A DNA stretch of 64,000 nt from the NCBI GenBank assembly GCA_028707275.1, contig JAQTUP010000006.1, positions 62,001 through 126,000 on the forward strand, in the 5' to 3' direction. Of the stretch, positions 49,102 through 56,273 are shown piece by piece (the first letter of the stretch is position 1; each line of letters begins with the position of its first letter). The position numbers and the translations under genes are program-made. Under the pieces are notes generated by a model, which was not told the DNA's origin, ran no database searches, and was given only the letters and a program-made list of their open reading frames with translations. The stretch comes from Gallionella sp. Lineage in GTDB: Bacteria > Pseudomonadota > Gammaproteobacteria > Burkholderiales > Gallionellaceae.

Positions 49102-49265
49102 GATATTTTTCGTCGGTGTCAAAGTAGCGACTCTGTTTGCCGACTCATTGGGGGAAATGAAAGAAGCTAAGAGTTTAGCAGTTGCTTCTATAATTGGCAC
49201 AGATTGTGAAAGCTGCTCATAAGGTTGCCCATCCTTCCCACCGTCCAAATTGGGCTATGCCCGTC

Positions 49266-49568
49266 CGCTGCCGCAGCCCTTAATTTTTCCCGTGTTTCCG
49301 CACTTCAAGTTCCGGCTGACGAACGCAGCTGGTTTGTTAGCAGGGAAGAACTGGGACGAACTGCCTGCGCGGTATGCGCTGGTAAAGTAGCGCGATGATT
49401 GATTGCAAGGCAACTTTACTGAACGCCGGTTGGCGGGTTGCAGTCGTTTGGGGATGTATATTGCAAGGCCGGAAAGCGCATCCGATGGATGATGCTTTTA
49501 TCCGCGAACTAGCTACGTGGCTCATCAACGGCCAGAGCAATATGCTTGAATTATCAATCAACGATTGA
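49266..49568 (+). repeat. Triplicated cassette, copy 1 (unknown ORF tail plus vsr tail)
   Basis: Includes an IFPVFPH-type segment (about 49277-49312), a C-terminal piece reading KNWDELPARYALVK (to 49390), and a vsr tail. Copies 2 and 3 are at 50291-50585 and 52566-53059. Copies 1 and 3 are nearly identical over ~220 bp from about 49344. Confidence 0.7.
49395..49568 (+). pseudogene. vsr C-terminal fragment, copy 1
   Basis: 57 codons reading MIDCKATLLNAGWRVAVVWG, then a ILQGRKAHP-like turn and IRELATWLING. This matches the end of very-short-patch repair endonuclease (GWRVLIVWECALRG in E. coli). The N-terminal catalytic part (HGCFWH) is missing. No Shine-Dalgarno. Confidence 0.72.
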
Positions 49569-49683
49569 ACACCGCCTGGCTGAGGAAATGGCGCAATGAC
49601 CCGTGTTGATGCGGGTTGCCCAGGTGATGCCTGAGTTGAACCTTATGTTTTACTTTGTGTAGTCGTTCGATTACACTGTGCGC

Positions 49684-49980
49684 ATGTTCACAGTTAAACC
49701 ACTTCCCGAATTCAGCGAATGGCTAGATGGCCTGAAGGACCGTGTGACGCGTATCCGTTTGGCGCGTCGGCTGGATAAAGTTTCGCGCGGTCAGCTTGGT
49801 GATGTAAAGCCGGTGGGGGATGGGGTGTTTGAGTTGCGTGAACACTTCGGGCCGGGCTGGCGCATGTATTACATCCAGCGCGGTTTGGTATTGGTTGTGA
49901 TGTTGGGCGGTGGCGATAAAGCCACACAAACCAGCGACATAGCCCGTGCCGTCAAGCTTGCAGCCACTATTGAGGAATAA
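49684..49980 (+). CDS. RelE/HigB-type toxin
   Basis: 98 residues, addiction-module killer family: FSEWLDGLKDRVTRIRLARRLDKVSRGQLGDVKPVGDGVFELREHFGPGWRMYY has the family signature (quoted here only as FSEWLDGL, GDVKPVGDGVFELR and GPGWRMYY). Likely an mRNA interferase of the ribosome-dependent type. ATG at 49684; GTG at 49678 is possible. The antitoxin begins three bases after its stop. Confidence 0.88.
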   Translation: MFTVKPLPEFSEWLDGLKDRVTRIRLARRLDKVSRGQLGDVKPVGDGVFELREHFGPGWRMYYIQRGLVLVVMLGGGDKATQTSDIARAVKLAATIEE

Positions 49981-49983
49981 ATC

Positions 49984-50289
49984 ATGACCAGAAAAATTCG
50001 CATAGCCGATCTGCCCGATTTTGACATGGCGGAATACCTCAAGAGCGAGGAAGATGTTGCCGCTTATTTGACTATGGTGATTGAAGAGGGCGATGTGTCT
50101 GAACTGGCCCGCGCGCTGGGCATCGCGGCCCGTGCCCGTGGCATGAGCGAGATTGCCGAGCAATCCGGCCTGACACGCGAAGCCCTGTACAAGGCGCTGA
50201 GGCCGAATGCGCATCCGCGCTTTGACACGATCAACCGCGTTTGCGCGGCGCTTGGTGTGCGCCTGGTGGCTCAGGCTGTCCATTCTTAG
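49984..50289 (+). CDS. HTH antitoxin of the RelE/HigB-type toxin
   Basis: 101 residues. N-terminus MTRKIRIADLPDFDMAEYL fits putative addiction-module antidote proteins; C-terminal HTH (MSEIAEQSGLTREALYKALR). Follows the toxin, the reversed order of HigBA. Fragments of this gene are duplicated at 52266-52422 and 54123-54239. Confidence 0.88.
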   Translation: MTRKIRIADLPDFDMAEYLKSEEDVAAYLTMVIEEGDVSELARALGIAARARGMSEIAEQSGLTREALYKALRPNAHPRFDTINRVCAALGVRLVAQAVHS

Positions 50290-50290
50290 C

Positions 50291-50585
50291 GGGCGGGGTG
50301 CTTTGCGCCTTGATTTTCCCCGTGTTCCCGCATTTCAGGTTCCTGCTGACCAACGGTCATGGCAAATGGTCAGATTATAAAATCGCCATGCCCGTTTCCC
50401 CCTTTCCAACTTTCCCCCGCTTGCGGGGGAAAGGGCAAACGAATCGCTACGCGAATTTCACGTTTATGCTGCCGATGTGCTCAGCGCGAAGAGTTGGGAA
50501 GATCTGCCCGCGCGGTACGTGCTGGTAAAGTAGAGCAACGACTCGGCGTCCAGACTGTCAGCGGCCAGAGCAATACGCTTGAATA
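50291..50585 (+). repeat. Triplicated cassette, copy 2, with inserted element and deletion
   Basis: Starts with GGCGGGGTGCTTTGCGCCTT (shared with 52571), contains the palindromic element 50377-50461, then AKSWEDLPARYVLVK and a directly joined last part of vsr (CAGCGGCCAGAGCAATACGC). The middle of vsr is deleted. Confidence 0.7.
50377..50461 (+). mobile_element. MITE-like palindromic element
   Basis: 85 bp: left arm ATAAAATCGCCATGCCCGTT, right arm GCAAACGAATCGCTACGCGA then ATTTCAC, core CTTTCCCCCGC-TT-GCGGGGGAAAG. Same ends as 47009-47126. Confidence 0.7.
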
Positions 50586-50587
50586 AA

Positions 50588-50619
50588 AAACGGGCACCCG
50601 AAGGTGCCCGTTTAGTTTT
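50588..50619. terminator. Intrinsic terminator
   Basis: AAACGGGCACC-CGAA-GGTGCCCGTTT followed by AGTTTTTT. It would end transcripts of the plus-strand module; the A-run on the left also allows use by the minus strand. Confidence 0.8.
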
Positions 50620-50643
50620 TTCATTGGAGCAGACTATTTTATT

Positions 50644-51075
50644 TCAGTGAGCCATATGTTCCAGTTCAATAGCACGACAAGCCAAACCAACAACCTTGGG
50701 GATAGGACGGCTACCGGTACGATAATGTGCAATCATGCGGCGCGTCATCCCCAGCGTATCAGCCGCTGAGGAAAGGGTGAGGCTGTTGCGCTGCATCCAC
50801 CGGTCAAACTCACTGGCAGTTGGTAGCCCAGCCTGTTCACGGCAAAGTTCGTAGATCCTGTCAGCTCCCAGACTAAGGCCATTCGGCCAATCTAGTCCAT
50901 GCCCCCAGTCATCGCGCGTCATCTGCGAAAAAAATTCAGGATTACACAAGACATCAAACGGCGGATTGGTGCAGCCGGAAAGATCAATGCGCAGCGTTTC
51001 CCCCGTACTCCAGTCTATATCTGCGATCAGCGTGTCAACGATGCGGACATCCTTGATATTGGGCGGGTTTTTCAT
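50644..51075 (-). CDS. DUF2442 plus HTH protein
   Basis: 143 residues: N-terminal DUF2442 (IKDVRIVDTLIADIDWSTGETLRIDLS, shown here as IKDVRIVDTLIADI) and C-terminal HTH (SEFDRWMQRNSLTLSSAADT and TRRMIAHYRTGSRPIP). Overlaps the DUF4160 gene by four bases. Such pairs behave like toxin-antitoxin modules, with this as the DNA-binding partner (inference). Confidence 0.8.
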   Translation of the reverse strand: MKNPPNIKDVRIVDTLIADIDWSTGETLRIDLSGCTNPPFDVLCNPEFFSQMTRDDWGHGLDWPNGLSLGADRIYELCREQAGLPTASEFDRWMQRNSLTLSSAADTLGMTRRMIAHYRTGSRPIPKVVGLACRAIELEHMAH

Positions 51076-51305
51076 GGGTTCAGCCTCCTATATTCAGTCA
51101 GGTATTTTGCTTTGTTCACTGCTATGTTGATGAACACATCGGTTAGCCGCTTTGCAGGAGAGACGCCGCCTGCAAGAATTTCGCACGTTTCAATCGCCAC
51201 AGATACGCGGCTGCCATCTTTGAACGCCACATGCACATGCGGCACACCATGCTCGTTGCCATTGATACGGATGCGCCAGTCGCCAATTGTGTCGTAATTA
51301 GTCAT
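51072..51305 (-). CDS. DUF4160 protein
   Basis: 77 residues: GDWRIRINGNEHGVPHVHV and VAIETCEILAGG match DUF4160. The pair DUF4160-DUF2442 is common in accessory DNA; DUF4160 is a putative toxin. ATG at 51305. Confidence 0.82.
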   Translation of the reverse strand: MTNYDTIGDWRIRINGNEHGVPHVHVAFKDGSRVSVAIETCEILAGGVSPAKRLTDVFINIAVNKAKYLTEYRRLNP

Positions 51306-51382
51306 AGGTGAACTATAGTGTAATTATTACACTATATCAAGTGCTCTCATTTCATTTTTGGCACATCATAACCCGCCAACAA

Positions 51383-51582
51383 ATGTACAAAAAACAGGGT
51401 CTGAACATCAAGCGCATTCGCGAGCATGCTCACGTTAGCCAGCCCGTCTTTGCCCGCTATCTGAATACCAGTGAATCAACTGTGCAGAAATGGGAAACGG
51501 GGCAGAAAAGGCCGAGTGGCATGGCGCTCAGGTTATTGCACTGCACATCGTTGAAAAGCATGGTCTTGAAGTGCTTGTGTGA
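51383..51582 (+). pseudogene. XRE-family antitoxin fragment, frameshifted
   Basis: HTH part reads GLNIKRIREHAHVSQPVFAR, then ESTVQKWETGQKRPSGMALR. A tandem 5-bp duplication TGCAC-TGCAC (51537-51546) shifts the frame; without it the protein would end LLHIVEKHGLEVLV and stop at 51582, as in NadS/HigA-like antitoxins. The toxin gene that should precede it is missing. Confidence 0.78.
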
Positions 51583-51711
51583 ATTTTTAATCTCACCAAT
51601 GCGCACGGTTTTCATCAGCGGTTGTGATTCCAGCAACCGGGATCCGCTTTGTCGGAATTCGATTTATGCCGATGATGATTGCCATGTTCATTCTGTCAGG
51701 TTTAGAATGTC

Positions 51712-51725
51712 GCTACTTTTGTAGC
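51712..51725. promoter_or_regulatory. Candidate operator before the parD-like gene
   Basis: GCTAC-TTTT-GTAGC lies 19 bases before the ATG. The surroundings extend it to GTCGCTAC...GTAGCAAC. Likely autoregulation. Confidence 0.4.
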
Positions 51726-51744
51726 AACAGTTATAGGGAGAGCG

Positions 51745-51975
51745 ATGATGGGAATGCCGGTCAGAATCGACGACACGTTGTACGAGCAGGCGCGCACCGA
51801 GGCGCAGATTGAACACCGCACCATCGCCGGGCAAATCGAATATTGGGCTATGATCGGTCGCGCGTCACTCGACAACCCGGATTTGCCGGTTAGTTTCGTG
51901 GCGGAAGCACTGGCCTCTATGCGTGAACCGCGCGAGCAGGCCACACCCTTTGTGCCACGCAGTCGCCGTGCATGA
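51745..51975 (+). CDS. ParD-like antitoxin
   Basis: 76 residues: MGMPVRIDDTLYEQARTEAQ, HRTIAGQIEYWAMIGRASLD and a Pro/Arg-rich tail fit the ParD-like antitoxin family. AGGGAGAG precedes the ATG at 51745 (51748 possible). Overlaps the toxin by four bases. Confidence 0.85.
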   Translation: MMGMPVRIDDTLYEQARTEAQIEHRTIAGQIEYWAMIGRASLDNPDLPVSFVAEALASMREPREQATPFVPRSRRA

Positions 51976-52250
51976 GTTACAAGGTTGAACAGACGCGGCG
52001 CTTTGCCCGTCAGTACAAAAAACTGCATGACAACGTTGCGGCTGATGTCGATGATGCAGTCGCAGCTGTCGCCGGACAACCTTCTGTCGGCGAACGAAAA
52101 AAAGGCGATCTGGCTGACTTGTTTGTCTACAAATTTCGCAGCCAGGGTCAACTCTATCTGCTGGGTTATACCCTCGACGATGCTGTGCAACTGATTTTTC
52201 TGGAAGCCATCGGGCCCCATGAGAATTTCTATCGCGATCTCAAACACTAA
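51972..52250 (+). CDS. RelE/ParE-family toxin
   Basis: 92 residues: RRFARQYKKLHDNVAADVDD, KKGDLADLFVYKFRSQGQLY and LIFLEAIGPHENFYRDLKH are typical of the RelE/ParE fold. Target is ribosome-bound mRNA or gyrase depending on subtype. Partner of the ParD-like gene. Confidence 0.87.
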   Translation: MSYKVEQTRRFARQYKKLHDNVAADVDDAVAAVAGQPSVGERKKGDLADLFVYKFRSQGQLYLLGYTLDDAVQLIFLEAIGPHENFYRDLKH

Positions 52251-52265
52251 TCAGTGTTTTAAGCG

Positions 52266-52422
52266 GCCCCGTGGCATGAGCGAGATTGCCGGGAAATCCG
52301 GCCTGACACGCGAAGCTCTGTACAAGGCGCTGAGGCCGAATGCGCATCCGCGTTTTGACACGATCAACCGCGTTTGCGCGGCGCTTGGTGTGCGCCTGGT
52401 GGCTCAAACTGTCCATTTTTAA
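52266..52422 (+). pseudogene. Antitoxin C-terminal fragment (duplicate)
   Basis: Encodes MSEIAGKSGLTREALYKALR and the following RFDTINRVCAALGVRLVAQ, nearly the same as the end of the gene at 49984-50289. The upstream half is absent. The last bases (TTTTTAA) are shared with the inserted element, which supplies the stop. Confidence 0.85.
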
Positions 52423-52563
52423 CAGGCTGCTGCAAAACTATTGCGCTCGTCGATACTGCGTCAAAAAGTGACTCAAAATGCTCATTTACTACATGTAAAC
52501 TCCGCTTTTTCGTCGCTTTTTTTCTTGCCTCCGCTTCGCTCATAACGTTTTTCAGCAGCCTGT
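52422..52563. mobile_element. IS630-type MITE with TA duplication
   Basis: Ends ACAGGCTGCTGCAAAAC and GTTTTTCAGCAGCCTGT are 17-bp inverted repeats with one mismatch; TA flanks both sides (52420-52421, 52564-52565). The related sequence at 50285-50300 shows the empty site (CATTCTTAGCGGGCGG). No transposase inside. Confidence 0.8.
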
Positions 52564-52689
52564 TAGCGGGCGGGGTGCTTTGCGCCTTGATTTTCCCCGT
52601 GTTCCCCCTTTTTAATTGCCCCCTCGCTACGCTCTCCCCCCATTTTCAACTTTCCCCCGGAGATACCCTCTCTTCAATCCTCTCCCGCC

Positions 52690-52778
52690 TGTCTGCCTTG
52701 CCTGCGCCTGCCTGTCGGCAGACAGGGCAGACAGGGCAGACAGGGCAGACAGGCGACAGGCAGGCGACAGGCAGGTGA
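52690..52778. repeat. GACAGGGCA tandem array
   Basis: Units GACAGGGCA repeated three or four times after a palindrome CTGCCTGTC-GGCAGACAG, then GACAGGCAGGC units. The palindromic part recurs near 39000. Confidence 0.75.
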
Positions 52779-52861
52779 ATTTCACGTTTACGCTGCCGAT
52801 GTGCTGAGCGCAAAAAACTGGGATGAGCTGCCTGCGCGGTATGCGCTGGTAAAGTAGCTCG

Positions 52862-53059
52862 ATGATTGATTGCAAGGCAACTTTACTGAACGCCGGTTGG
52901 CGGGTTGCTGTCGTTTGGGGGTGTATATTGCAAGGCCGGAAAGCGCATCCGATGGATGATGCGTTTATCCGCGAACTGGCTACGTGGCTCATCAGCGGCC
53001 AGTGCAATACGCTTGAATTATCAATCAACGAGTTAACTCCGGCAGGTGTTAGCGGTTGA
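52862..53059 (+). pseudogene. vsr C-terminal fragment, copy 2
   Basis: Reads MIDCKATLLNAGWRVAVVWG...IRELATWLISGQ, nearly identical to 49395-49568 but longer by nine codons at the end (ELTPAGVSG). Catalytic part missing. Confidence 0.72.
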
Positions 53060-53162
53060 GAAGATGGCGTAATGACCTGTGTCTATACAGGCTTCAGAGG
53101 CAGAGGTATGTTGCTCAATCTGAAAAAGTCGCCAAAGTCTGGTTTTCTGTTGAAAGTGACAC

Positions 53163-53214
53163 TTGTTGACTCGATATTTGTACGGTATATTCCCGTATAC
53201 GGGAATTTACCGTA
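53163..53214 (+). promoter_or_regulatory. Promoter and nested operator of tacAT-like module
   Basis: TTGTTG (53163-53168), 17 bp, TATATT (53186-53191). The -10 overlaps a perfect palindrome TTCCCGTATACGGGAA (53190-53205) inside outer arms TACGGTA (53181-53187) and TACCGTA (53208-53214). Fits repression by the antitoxin. Confidence 0.65.
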
Positions 53215-53229
53215 TTTTAGGAGGTTGCT

Positions 53230-53499
53230 ATGTCTGGTGTTGCTCGATTTGATTTGAAAATGGACGTGGAAGAAAAAGATGTTGTTTCTCGCGCTGCGGC
53301 CTTAGTTGGCACCACGATGGCCGCATTCGTGCGCACGGCAGCTAAAGAAAAGGCGCGTGAACTGTTAGATCGGGAATCCCGCATCACGATGTCAGCTCAG
53401 GATTTTCAGGCATTCACGATGGCACTTAATGGGACATTTACGCCGAATGTCGCGTTACAAAATGCCTTGAGCGTTGCGCAAAAGGTGCGACGTGCTTGA
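53230..53499 (+). CDS. DUF1778 antitoxin (TacA type)
   Basis: 89 residues, RHH-type: ARFDLKMDVEEKDVVSRAAA, VGTTMAAFVRTAAKEKAREL (about 26-45), SAQDFQAF toxin-binding region. AGGAGG precedes the ATG. Its stop overlaps the GTG start of the toxin gene. Confidence 0.9.
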   Translation: MSGVARFDLKMDVEEKDVVSRAAALVGTTMAAFVRTAAKEKARELLDRESRITMSAQDFQAFTMALNGTFTPNVALQNALSVAQKVRRA

Positions 53500-53977
53500 G
53501 GAGCAATTGCTCGATCCTCACCGCCATGATCGCCAATTTTTCACCTCTGGGGTTGCTGAACTGGATGAGTACCTGCATCGCTTCGCCGTCCAGCAAAGCA
53601 AAAAGGGTATTGCCGTGGTGCGGGTGTTGGTCGACACGGATATGCCAAAAAACATACTGGGCTACTACAGTTTGAGCGCCGCGCAAATTGATGCGGTTCA
53701 AATGGATGAGCGCACACAACAAAAATTACCGCGTTATCCGGTGCCGTGCTTTCGTCTGGGACGTTTGGCAACACATTCGGCGCATCGCAATCGTGGCTTA
53801 GGGCTGCTTCTGATAGGGTGTGCGGTTGAGCGCTGTTTAGAAGCAAAGAAACATGTGGCCGCTTATGCGCTGGTGGTCGATGCAAAGGGAGAGGATGCCA
53901 GGTTTTTCTATGAGCATTACGGATTTACGCCCTGCCGTGATAATCCGATGACCCTGTATTTATCACTTGGCAGATGA
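53492..53977 (+). CDS. GNAT-family toxin (TacT type)
   Basis: 161 residues from GTG at 53492 (AAGGTG seven bases upstream). Acetyl-CoA loop RNRGLGLLL (about 104-112), preceded by RLGRLATH, and a catalytic Tyr candidate in FYEHYGFTPC near 145. TacT-like toxins acetylate aminoacyl-tRNA and stop translation. Follows the DUF1778 antitoxin. Confidence 0.9.
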   Translation: MLEEQLLDPHRHDRQFFTSGVAELDEYLHRFAVQQSKKGIAVVRVLVDTDMPKNILGYYSLSAAQIDAVQMDERTQQKLPRYPVPCFRLGRLATHSAHRNRGLGLLLIGCAVERCLEAKKHVAAYALVVDAKGEDARFFYEHYGFTPCRDNPMTLYLSLGR

Positions 53978-54300
53978 GTCCTGCCGTTGGGGCGCCGCAA
54001 TAGTGTCATGCACACCATCCATGGTCGAAGAAAAGAAGTTCGTGCTGTTGCTGAACAGGTATTCCTTGCAATGTAGCTTTCAAGCACATTTCGTTGAGGC
54101 GGCAACTATTGAGGAATAAATCATGACCAAAAAAATTCGCATAGCCGACCTGCCCGATTTTGACATGGCGGAATACCTCAGGAGCGAGGAAGATATTGCC
54201 GCTTATTTGATGATCCTCGCCCTGAGGGGCGCGGTTTAAGGTCGTTGCGGGGATGTAAAATCCCTGTATGCCTGAATCCACCGGCCTGAAGACCGGTGAC
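53978..54300. other. 323-bp gap with an antitoxin relic
   Basis: Includes the N-terminal antitoxin relic 54123-54239; the preceding bases GCAACTATTGAGGAATAAAT repeat the end of the RelE/HigB-type toxin (49967-49983). The last 60 bases precede hpnE's stop. Confidence 0.6.
54123..54239 (+). pseudogene. Antitoxin N-terminal fragment (duplicate)
   Basis: 38 codons: MTKKIRIADLPDFDMAEYLR, then SEEDIAAYLMILALRGAV and stop. It is the N-terminus of the gene at 49984-50289 broken after about 30 residues. Confidence 0.82.
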
Positions 54301-55596
54301 TTAAAGACTGAAGCCTTTGCTCAGCAACTCCGCACAGCGCAAGCCGCTTTGCACGGCGCCTTCGAGGGTGGCCGGATAGTCGCCTTTTGTGTAATCGCCC
54401 GCCAGCAGCAGGCGGGGCAGGGGTGTTTGCTGGTCGGGACGAGACAGGTCGGGCGTGCAGGCGAAGGTGGCGCGTTTTTCCGCGATCACCTTGTGCCACA
54501 GGGGATTTTCGGTGATGCCGAACTCTTCGCGCAATTCCGCGATGACCTTTTGTGCGAGTTCCGCCTGCGATAATTCCTGATGGATGCCTTCTGCGCTGAT
54601 GACCGAGGCGATCAGGCCGTGTTGTCCTGCGATCTGTCCCTTGTCGAACAGCCACTGGCTTAAGCGCTGATGCAGACCCAGCATCGGATGGGGCAGGGTG
54701 ACGCCCGCCGGGTATTGGATATACAGGGTGTAAATAGGCTGATGTTGCAGGGCGTCTATTTGGGTGACGACAGAAGATAGCCCGGCAATCGGCCTGATGA
54801 GCCGGGCGGTGGCGACCGGCGGCGTGGCGCAGATGACGTGGCTGAAGTACATGCGTCCGCGTTTGGTCGTGATCTCCACGCCGCTTTCATCTGGATGTAA
54901 ACTTTCCACGCCGCATGAAGTCAGTATGTGCCCGCCGCGTTTTTTGACATAGTTCGCGGCGCGCGCCGGAAACAGTGCGGTAAAGTCCATCTTCGGTATC
55001 AGCATATCGCTGTCGGCGCGCGTCTGATTGAGCGCATCCCTCAGCACGTTCAGCAGTATCTGTGCGGAGGCGATCGCAACCGGCGTGTTCAGCGCCGCGA
55101 TACACAGCGGTTCCCAGAGTTTTTGTATCAGGGTGTCGTTTTGCCCGTACTGTCTGAGCAGTGCTGACGCCGTGATGTCTGCGCTGATGCGAAAATTCAT
55201 TTTTCGCAGGGTGAGCATGAAACGCGCGGCGCTGATGCGCTCCCCCCAGCTCAGCCCGTGCGCGCGCAGCAACGCGACTAAAAGGTGCAGCGGGGCGGGC
55301 AGATTGGGCGCTCTGAGTGAAAACTGGCCATGCAGATCGAGCTGCAAGGGCAGGCGCAGAAAATCGCTTTCGATATGGCCGCCGACCAGCTCGATCAGCT
55401 TCAGGGTGTCGCGATAACAGCCCAGCAGCAGATGCTGGCCGTTATCAAGTTGCGTGTGCTGCTGTGTCACGCCGCGCGCACGTCCGCCCAGTTGTCCTGC
55501 GCTTTCAAACAAGGTGACGGCAATACCCCGTTCGGCGAGAGAGGCGGCCGCTGCCATGCCCGCGTAGCCGCCGCCGATAATGGCAGGGTTTATCAA
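54301..55596 (-). CDS. hpnE: Hydroxysqualene dehydroxylase
   Basis: 431-residue FAD amine-oxidoreductase-like enzyme that reduces hydroxysqualene to squalene in the hopanoid path. FAD site AIIGGGYAGMAAAASLAERG (about 5-24), NGQHLLLGCY (about 52-61), and late LLLAGDYTKGDYPATLEGA (about 404-422). Third enzyme after HpnC and HpnD; here separated from hpnD by a DUF559 gene and repeats. Confidence 0.93.
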   Translation of the reverse strand: MINPAIIGGGYAGMAAAASLAERGIAVTLFESAGQLGGRARGVTQQHTQLDNGQHLLLGCYRDTLKLIELVGGHIESDFLRLPLQLDLHGQFSLRAPNLPAPLHLLVALLRAHGLSWGERISAARFMLTLRKMNFRISADITASALLRQYGQNDTLIQKLWEPLCIAALNTPVAIASAQILLNVLRDALNQTRADSDMLIPKMDFTALFPARAANYVKKRGGHILTSCGVESLHPDESGVEITTKRGRMYFSHVICATPPVATARLIRPIAGLSSVVTQIDALQHQPIYTLYIQYPAGVTLPHPMLGLHQRLSQWLFDKGQIAGQHGLIASVISAEGIHQELSQAELAQKVIAELREEFGITENPLWHKVIAEKRATFACTPDLSRPDQQTPLPRLLLAGDYTKGDYPATLEGAVQSGLRCAELLSKGFSL

Positions 55597-55630
55597 TTGT
55601 TTTTCTCGCAGGAGAAAAATAACGATTGTA

Positions 55631-55866
55631 CCCTCTCCCTCTGGCGGGAGAGGGTTAGGGAGAGGGCTATAACGAGCATTAGTTTTTGATTGTTTTTCAT
55701 TGGGTCAGTGAAGTTTTTACCCCTACCCTGACCCTCCCCCTGAAAGGGGGAGGGATAAGGATGTGGCAGTTAGCGCGCTCCCTCCCCCCATAAGAGGGAG
55801 GGGGTATAAGTTTTGCAAGTTGAACATACCTTCCCCATTTCAGGGGGAAGGTCAGGATGGGGGTGC
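55631..55866. repeat. Cluster of GC-rich palindromic repeats
   Basis: Hairpins CCCTCTCCCTCTGGCGGGAG (55631-55650), CCCTCCCCCTGAAAGGGGG (about 55732-55750), CTCCCTCCCCCCATAAGAGG (about 55780-55799), and CCTTCCCCATTTCAGGGGG (about 55830-55848). Non-coding. Confidence 0.85.
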
Positions 55867-56217
55867 AAGTTTTAATGATTCCGTTATTCGCGTCAATACG
55901 CCTTCCAGATTGTTTAAAACATCGTTATTCCAAAAGCGCAGAACCTGCCAGCCTTGTGTTGCCATAAAATCGCTGCGAAATTCGTCATATCCCGTTTGCT
56001 CCTGATGTTGCCCTCCATCCAGTTCAATCACCAGCTTTTGTTCGATGCAGGCGAAATCGGCAATATATCGCCCGATGGGGTGTTGACGACGGAAGCGATG
56101 GCCGTTCAGTTGCTTGTAACGCAGCGCATGCCATAATTTTCTTTCGGCATCGCTCATGTTCGTCCGAAGCGATCGGGCTCTCAGGGTGGTTTCAGGATTG
56201 TTCCTGTGGGAAGTCAT
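55852..56217 (-). CDS. DUF559 endonuclease-fold protein
   Basis: 121 residues from ATG at 56217: ETTLRARSLRTNMSDAERKL, HRFRRQHPIGRYIADFACIE, LVIELDGGQHQ and VLRFWNNDVLNNLEGVL. This is the Vsr-like PD-(D/E)XK DUF559 family. Its ribosome site and its 3' end come from flanking palindromic repeats. It splits the hpn operon. Function unknown; a nuclease role is likely from the fold. Confidence 0.87.
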   Translation of the reverse strand: MTSHRNNPETTLRARSLRTNMSDAERKLWHALRYKQLNGHRFRRQHPIGRYIADFACIEQKLVIELDGGQHQEQTGYDEFRSDFMATQGWQVLRFWNNDVLNNLEGVLTRITESLKLAPPS

Positions 56218-56228
56218 TAAATATTTAC

Positions 56229-56262
56229 CCCCATCCTGGCCTTCCCCCTGACAGGAGGAAGG
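56229..56262. repeat. Palindromic repeat upstream of the DUF559 gene
   Basis: CCCCATCCTGGCCTTCCCCC facing TGACAGGAGGAAGG. Inverted relative to CCTTCCCC...GGTCAGGATGGGGG at 55830-55863, so the gene is bracketed by copies in opposite orientation. Confidence 0.7.
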
Positions 56263-56273
56263 AACATGCTGTG

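Larger units (their letters stand above)
52566..53059 (+). repeat. Triplicated cassette, copy 3
   Basis: GGCGGGGTGCTTTGCGCCTT start, IFPVFPLF segment, a repeat-rich middle, then AKNWDELPARYALVK and the vsr tail. Compare 49266-49568 and 50291-50585. Confidence 0.7.
52251..53229. other. 979-bp stretch of relics and repeats
   Basis: Holds an antitoxin fragment (52266-52422), a 142-bp inverted-repeat element (52422-52563), cassette copy 3 with a vsr tail, and a 9-bp tandem array. No complete gene before the DUF1778 antitoxin. Confidence 0.75.

Noticed and set aside
55763-56005. 80-codon plus-strand frame in the repeat cluster
   Set aside because: Made of palindromic repeat sequence and antisense DUF559; peptides such as PSPFQGEGQ are typical repeat translations.
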